64,000 bases of DNA, taken from positions 19,344,001 to 19,408,000 of the forward strand of contig QCXZ01000001.1 of the NCBI GenBank assembly GCA_025024175.1. The letters are read 5' to 3'. The position numbers and the translations under genes are program-made. The notes beneath the pieces were generated by a model. That model worked only from the letters and a program-made list of their open reading frames with translations, searched no databases and was not told the DNA's origin. Of the stretch, positions 58,271 to 64,000 are shown in pieces (the first letter of the stretch is position 1; each line of letters begins with the position of its first letter). Origin of the DNA: Rhyzopertha dominica (Eukaryota > Arthropoda > Insecta > Coleoptera > Bostrichidae).

Positions 58271-59989
58271 CCTCCTGGGTTTTGTAGCAGCTTGTCGAGT
58301 TAATTTTTCAATTCTAGTAGCTGATGAATTTGTTGAAAATGCCAAGTATTGTCCTAGTGGACACTTTTAACCCCGTTGCTGTTTTATTATGAAAATCATC
58401 TTTCTTTATAGCATTCTGGCGAATGTAATCACAAGATGTGACAAAGAATAAGAGCTCCAAGGGAGCCCTAAGGGACTACAGATGTAACATTAATAGTTGA
58501 TCTAGGTAGGTTCTTGAGACAAAGCGGTTTAAGTGATTTTATCTTAGTACCATTTTGTTTTCTTTGAGAAGTTAGCGGCTTCTAAATATAATTTGTTAGT
58601 TTCGCTTTCTAGATGTAATTCCCTCACGTTTCATTCAACTTCCTTGAGAATTCAGAATAAGTTATTTTTGGAGAGAACAAAGCAATGAACTTTTTTTGTG
58701 TTTGGGGTAGATAGCGCTCCATACGCTCAACTTCACAGCCTGTTTGTTAATCACTTTATAGGAACATTAAAGGTAGTCCTGCCTTGTCTACATCACATTG
58801 TCCTATACGTATTTAGTCGGAGCGTACTGACAATAAAAGTAATTATAAGACACGAGACATCAACAAGCAGTCAGTCCCAGTAGAATAGCCTACGTAAAAT
58901 CCGCTTCATCTTTCACGATTTTTAACGTAGATGTATAGGAACTAAGTACCATCTTCAAATTTACAAGTAAAAGTGTGTTAAGATATAATATCGACAAAAA
59001 AACATCGTGAATGCGGAAAGACTACATCGGGCTGACTTCATTTAGATTAGAGAACATCAAAGTTCATTTGATTATACCATCCACTATAGTCAAAGTGAGA
59101 ACATAAGTTGTTATAACTTTGACAGAGAATGGAAACTTTGGAGACTGAACAACACCTTCAAAATATAAATCAAAGATGATGGATGGGATGGATGGTCTGA
59201 AGGTAACAAAATTTAGATGGCTGTGTCACTAAAACGGCAAATTGGGACGGAGTAGAATATTGCACTACACATTGAACCATCAAACGAAATGCCTCTGGAG
59301 GTGCCGCTTACGATGAGTCCCGAAACATACAAAAGGAATAACGTCGGACCATTGCATAACAGCCGGAAAGAAAAGTGTAAAAAGATATCAAAAACGTTGT
59401 CATTAAATTTTTTAATGTTGATGAACATTTTTATTTCGGTAAGACTTTTATGTCATCAGCAGAATAATTAGCGTAACTGAATTCCTGGTTCAGCAAAATT
59501 GAATTTAAAAGACATTCAGCATGATATAGGTAGCGAAAATCGAGTTATTCGGCAAACTATAAACAATTAGTTTAAAGCAGCAGTCTGTTCGGTGGTTGTC
59601 GTAAACGAATTTAGTAAATGTCACTTACTCCAATTAGCGAAAATTTCGCTTTTGATTATCAAGCCAGTTCGAATGGAAATGCCTGCACGCGAAACTAAAT
59701 TACCAGTGCTCCGTCAGCAACCTTCCAAATTAAGGATTTCATTCCCGCTTTGAATCATGCTAGCTGTCTTGTCGCCTGCCCCTGGTTATAATTTTGTTTG
59801 AGTATTCGGTATCTTTCGCGCCGTAGCCATTGCGGCATATTCCGAGGTGAGCTTTCTTATTACTAAGTAAACACTGTCAATGACCCTCTCTACATTGTAG
59901 ATGTGCATTAATGAAGAAACCACCGAATATTCAGCAGGCATGCGATCCTTTCACAGATTCCGTTCAGGCGTTAGGTATCTGGTATTATA
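58271..59989. other. intergenic, nothing recognised
   Basis: No gene, RNA or transposon motif recognised. Confidence 0.45.
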
Positions 59990-60200
59990 ACGCCGAATAC
60001 CGCGATGTTTGTCATGTGACGTCATGCATCTAAGCTGATCGCAAAGGTGCTCGATTGCATTAAGATCTGCACTGCATGTTGGCATCAAATCTACGAATAA
60101 TTATCTTATCCAAATATTCGATTGTCATATTGTTTTGACTTAACTTTGCGTTGTCATGTATCAAGACAGCTATCTCCAGTAAAATGCGAAAAAAAAATAC
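59990..60200 (-). pseudogene. Tc1-like transposase scrap
   Basis: Minus strand: IAVLIHDNAKL (HDNA holds the second catalytic Asp), MTIEYLDKIIIRRFD, then after a frameshift CSADLNAIEHLCDQL, matching SPDLNPIEHLWDQL with the third catalytic residue. About 60 codons remain and no inverted ends were identified. Confidence 0.6.
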
Positions 60201-60449
60201 GACATCGTCTCTAAGAATATCTTCTTGATACCTGTGTGCTTTTTAAAGTACCACTTTCAACAAATAAAACAAATAAATAAAATATAATATAATCGCCGTT
60301 AAGAAAATACTATTTAGTGACCGCGCAGTTGAAATATCTTTTGCTTCATCGTCTTCACCCTCTTTCTTGATCATCATCACTGCATTTTAATGAATGTATC
60401 ACTTTTGAAGGAGACATGGTTGATAAATAAAGTTCAATTTTCCATAAAA
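60201..60449. other. spacer between two transposase scraps
   Basis: AT-rich with no recognisable protein; could be decayed untranslated parts of either element. Confidence 0.35.
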
Positions 60450-60950
60450 ATTATTGTTTTAGTAGTTATCCTACAAACTTATTGATTTTAAGGCATAGAA
60501 CTGACGGATTTGCTGAATTAGGAAAAAGAAGGGTGATAGCTATCGTTTATAATCATTTTTGATGGTCTAAATCAACGCTTCTCCAACATTCCGATGCATT
60601 TTTAGAACGATTTATCTTTCGGTTCCAAATAAGCCTCAATTTTTGCAATGATCTGGGCATTGGCTTGGTAAAAGAGCACCTTTTTCTTTTCTATTTTAAA
60701 TTCTGTCTTTACGATTTCGTTCTTTAAATATACCAATAACGTTATATAATATTCTTTATTAGTGGTTCTTCCTGTTTCTAAGTGATCGATGAATAAAGTA
60801 CCGTGCGCCTCCCAAAATAAGCAAGCCAAAATCCTACCACTTGACATTCACGTTTCTTGTCGCGCTGACTGCTGTTCACTTTGCTGACCCCGTATTAGAG
60901 TCTGGAGTGTAGTGATGGATCTATTTTNAATTCCATGTCGCATACTGTTT
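60450..60950 (-). pseudogene. mariner transposase with internal deletion
   Basis: Minus strand: a decayed IHHYTPDSNTGSAK lead-in (about 60900), then MSSGRILACLFWEAHGTLF, DHLETGRTTNKEYYITLL and KKKVLFYQANA. The family reads HQDNAP, so the catalytic Asp is Ala. Directly after this comes KIEAYLEPKDKSF, then KCIGMLEKR with stops, which is the mariner C-terminus. Some 50-60 residues, including the PPYSPDLAPSDYFLF block with the last catalytic Asp, are missing. Confidence 0.75.
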
Positions 60951-62520
60951 TAGGAATTACTGAAACAGCTCAAAACAACGCTTTGATGCGTTATTGGTTT
61001 TGATCGAGTGTGAGCAAACGCGTTATCCGTTTTGTTTACAGTTTTCTCATGGACAAATGTTCATGTAGAGTGGTGAAATTCGCTGCTTTTAATAGCTTTT
61101 TTTTTATCAAAATTGTCGACATCTGGATGACTTCTACGACTTATTGAGTCATGTAATGTATAAGCATCTGGNTCAGTTAGTACCAGGCCCAANTATTCCC
61201 AGTAGACCATCCTGCTGCGCTAGAATGTGCATTAATAATTGTTGACCTCAGCTCCAAAACATATGCTCGTGGATCTACTTGCGCTTGTGTAGTTTAATTT
61301 CCGGCGACATGTTCATGATATTGAAAATAGAATTTCGGCTGATAAATTAAAACTAGACGTAGGCAGCAACAGTATTAATAACGAATAAAAGCCAAAACAG
61401 CAAGCGCTTTACATATACAAGTATTTTTTGTGTTTTATAATAATTTTTTATATACTTATTATCTTTTTTTATTTGCTCCCAACAACAATAAATAGATATT
61501 GCAGAAAAACTTGTTTCATAAGCGTTTGATTGGTGCTCATAATTTTATTACTAATCACAGGTACATAAATAACTGCATAAAAGTTGTAAGTTACCTTTTT
61601 CACACAAGCTGCTGTTCTCAATTGCTGCACAAACTTGTTTTTTTTCTGTAATGGAAGTTGTGGTGATATAGGCGCGTAACAAATTCGTGGCTCTCTATTG
61701 CGATCTCGGAAACGGTAAGCGATACGAAGACGGTTAAATGGGAGCAAAGTGGGGTATTTTAATGCTTTTCAATAATATGCAAAAATAATTTATTTATCTC
61801 ATGCAGTTTTTGGGGAAATTAAAAAAAAAGCGAAAAGCGTGATTTTTGAAATTTGTCTATAACTTTTTTGTTTATATTTTTTTGCAATTGCGTAAACACA
61901 TTCTTGAGGCAACTTTTTACGCTGCATCAAATGGTGATAGCCTTCATGGTCTACTTTTTTTTCTTATGGACGTCATACTAAATTTTTACACATATCGATA
62001 GTTTTATTAAGACGATTTCAATGATGTATCACTTCCTATAATAAGTTGCAAAAATAGAAATAAAAATTTAAAAAAATAAATGTTCTAAAGTTTATCACGA
62101 TGGCTGTGAAAAAAATATTTAATGACATGTTGGATTGTTTATGACAACAGAATAGATGTGTTGTTTAGAGTTGCGTTATTAGAAATAAATTAAACAAAAA
62201 TGAATTATGGAAACGAAGTTTTTACTTTACGTGATATGTTAAGAATTTTTTATTTACAAATCGGGAATTCTGAAGCAGCCAGTGAAATGTATCTTCAACA
62301 CATAAATAACATATTAATTAACTAGGCTATAAAAATAATTAATGAATGATATTTTATAATTACATAGTCGAAATTTAAATAAATAAATGAAATTGAAGGG
62401 TTTCAAGTTGTAAATAAAGAAACGATATAATCTATAATTTAGACACGCAATATGAGATAAAAATTAAAATAGCAGTACCGTTTGCGAGATAATAATTACG
62501 TTCTGATTAATTCTCCGCAG
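60951..62520. other. intergenic with low-complexity repeat phrases
   Basis: 61780-62000 has non-coding-transposon-like phrases (tataacttttttgttt, ctgcatcaaatggtgatagcc). Otherwise AT-rich with no gene; three N bases. Confidence 0.4.
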
Positions 62521-62544
62521 AGACGAGTGGATGATGCCGTATTG

Positions 62545-62558
62545 CCACTAGATGGCGT
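62545..62558 (+). promoter_or_regulatory. CTCF-like motif
   Basis: ccactagatggcgt fits the CTCF consensus CCASYAGRKGGCRS at 13 of 14 positions. It lies between imperfect inverted arms, gtggatgatgcc (about 62527-62538) and ggtgtcatccac (about 62559-62570). Insects have CTCF with a similar core. It could equally be part of a dispersed repeat. Confidence 0.35.
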
Positions 62559-62572
62559 GGTGTCATCCACAC

Positions 62573-63098
62573 TGTAATTCTCGTTTGCGAGATCCCATAG
62601 GTGAGCCACGAATTTGTTAAACCCTCTATGTGGCTTTGCAGCTATATAAAACTTTATTAGTTTTCAAAGACAAACAAAATTACATAGCAAGCTTTAAAAT
62701 AGCAGAAGAAAACTTTTTTATTTGACAATTTAGTACGACAGTTATAAATACTGATAGCTTCGAATAAACGCAAAATATTTGTGGGCGGGCTTTGGATACC
62801 CCCGTAATTCTAGCTTGGATGCATCTAATGCATTTTTAAAATTTAAAACACGTGTATAATTATATTTTGCTAGTTGCGTTCTTTGCGTCATCAAACGCAA
62901 CGACATCCGATTTTTCCAAATGTTTCTTACAAATAGTAAGGGTTTTGCTTAATTACGGGTTAGGATGTGCATCACAAAGTAGTTTTATCTATTGCTGACA
63001 AGTTTTTTCATCTTAGTACTTTCTGCAATTTTATAAAGGTAGCGATGCATATCTTTAATACACATGTTATATGTTTTATAGAAGCACATTCCACACAT
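62573..63098. other. intergenic, nothing recognised
   Basis: AT-rich; no gene or repeat recognised. Confidence 0.45.

Positions 63099-63162
<64 letters not shown>
63099..63162. repeat. compound (TC)n(TA)n microsatellite
   Basis: About seven TC units followed by about 25 TA units. The two short frames over it are repeat translations. Confidence 0.97.
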
Positions 63163-63164
<2 letters not shown>

Positions 63165-63529
63165 ACTAAATGGTTTATCTTTTTGGCACTATTAGATGGC
63201 ACAACCTGTAGCTAGTAATGCACAGAATGTACCCCAAAACGAAAACTAAGACGTGTCCACGTCAAAATGGTGTTTTTAAATTATTTAAATCAGGAAAAGT
63301 TTGATGTGATTGAATGCTACATTTATTGTTACAAGAATGATGTCCAGACCGTATGATATGATGAAACCCTGTCTCTCGGTGGATCTTTTACTAAACTGGA
63401 GTTTATTTTTCGCGAATAAATAGCGTAGGATAATTATGTGTAATCATGCTAATATTCAAGCACTGGAGGCTTTGAGAAACTGTTTTCTGTAGAACACTTT
63501 TTATTTTCGAGAAGCACACAACTGAATTT

Positions 63530-63960
63530 ATTCTCCGTGGGAGCCCAAAAAAATTAATCAAACGGCAGCAATCCGTGCAAGTTTCTCCGAGGATCTCCAA
63601 ACATCACAACCGCAGAGCCAGGCAACGTTTTTGAGCAAACACCGGCCAAGTATCATTTAACGTTTCCGCACAGTCGAAGTCGAGGTTTTGCGGCCAAAGT
63701 CTGGCGAACGACGACGGCCGCTGCAGGAACAGCCCTCCATCGGAAATTTCAAATTAATGTCTTCTGTGTAATCTCTTGTTCGGAAACTCGCAGCTAATAA
63801 AGAACACCGACCGGGGCTAATTTATAATTTAGAACGTGTTTTATACAGCACGTTTAAGCAACGGCGGACGATAACCGTATTTCATAGCCGTTAATTTCGT
63901 ATTACCATGATGTTTTTAATCGTATCCGCATACCGTCTACCATGAACTAATATTTTAATT
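63530..63960. promoter_or_regulatory. unique GC-richer block at the window end
   Basis: Phrases such as aacgacgacggccgctgcag, aagtcgaggttttgcggcc and gccgttaatttcgtattacc are unlike the AT-rich surroundings and do not repeat in the window. TTAATTTCG and TTTTTAATCG are homeodomain-like. Possibly regulatory DNA of a gene beyond the window. Confidence 0.22.
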
Positions 63961-64000
63961 TTCGACCTCGATGAAATCAATATGGCGCATCCCTTACCGG

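Noticed and set aside
1..64000. CRISPR array, bacterial operons or prophage
   Set aside because: No regularly spaced repeats, no ribosome-binding-site gene packing; introns, SINEs and LINEs show a eukaryotic genome.

Overview
The window looks like nuclear DNA from an arthropod, most likely an insect. It is AT-rich, has no bacterial-style gene packing, carries (TA)n, (TC)n and (ATA)n microsatellites, and is full of dead copies of transposon families common in insect genomes. A few single N bases show it is draft assembly sequence. I could not place it to order or species. I see no intact host protein-coding gene; nearly every long open frame that can be interpreted belongs to a mobile element.

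Layout. 1-4.6 kb: AT-rich unique sequence and a low-complexity dispersed repeat. 4.65-5.66 kb: a ~1 kb DNA transposon with inverted ends that each carry a TGACGTCA (CRE) octamer, and a THAP zinc-finger split by a 63-bp intron. 6.4-9.8 kb: a cluster of Penelope-like elements (PLEs): one inverted pair and one copy with a 420-codon open RT/GIY-YIG frame bracketed by (TA)n. 10.6-11.5 kb: three copies of a local repeat, a 188-bp snap-back MITE and the first copy of dispersed repeat X. 12-21 kb: mostly unique, with a mariner scrap, a tRNA-derived SINE with a perfect 14-bp target duplication, a tyrosine-recombinase (Crypton-like) scrap and a perfect 27-bp inverted repeat. 21.2-22.5 kb: two divergent PLE endonuclease ends. 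24-31 kb: repeat X, a second SINE type, a degraded PLE, a Tc1 scrap, an RTE-like LINE tail and a second copy of the first SINE. 33-35 kb: a second Crypton-like scrap and a Ty3/gypsy gag-protease remnant.

36.56-41.13 kb holds the best-defined element: a 4,550-bp P-element-like THAP transposon with 28-bp perfect terminal inverted repeats and a perfect 8-bp target duplication (cacgcctg). Its transposase has the P-element intron/exon style but is dead: a catalytic Asp is Asn and there are several stops and frameshifts. A BEL/Pao gag remnant follows directly. 49.8-54.1 kb is a nearly full-length CR1/Jockey-group LINE on the minus strand with ORF1, endonuclease and RT; ORF2 is broken by one in-frame TGA and one frameshift. 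At its presumed 5' end lies a YY1-type CCAAGATGGCCG motif like the one at the start of mammalian L1. 54.2-55.1 kb: repeat X with a 58-bp hairpin, then another inverted-repeat element. 60-61 kb: Tc1 and mariner scraps. 62.5 kb: a CTCF-like motif. Several GC-richer, non-repetitive blocks (around 14.5, 19.4, 26.4, 31.9, 58.1 and 63.7 kb) look like regulatory or promoter DNA of neighbouring host genes, but this is weakly supported.

Themes: (1) GIY-YIG PLEs dominate, and several PLEs and related repeats carry CUGANGA...GAAA motifs that resemble small dimeric hammerhead ribozymes; (2) two unrelated THAP-domain transposons each have a short intron inside the THAP zinc finger; (3) long hairpins from MITE-like repeats recur.
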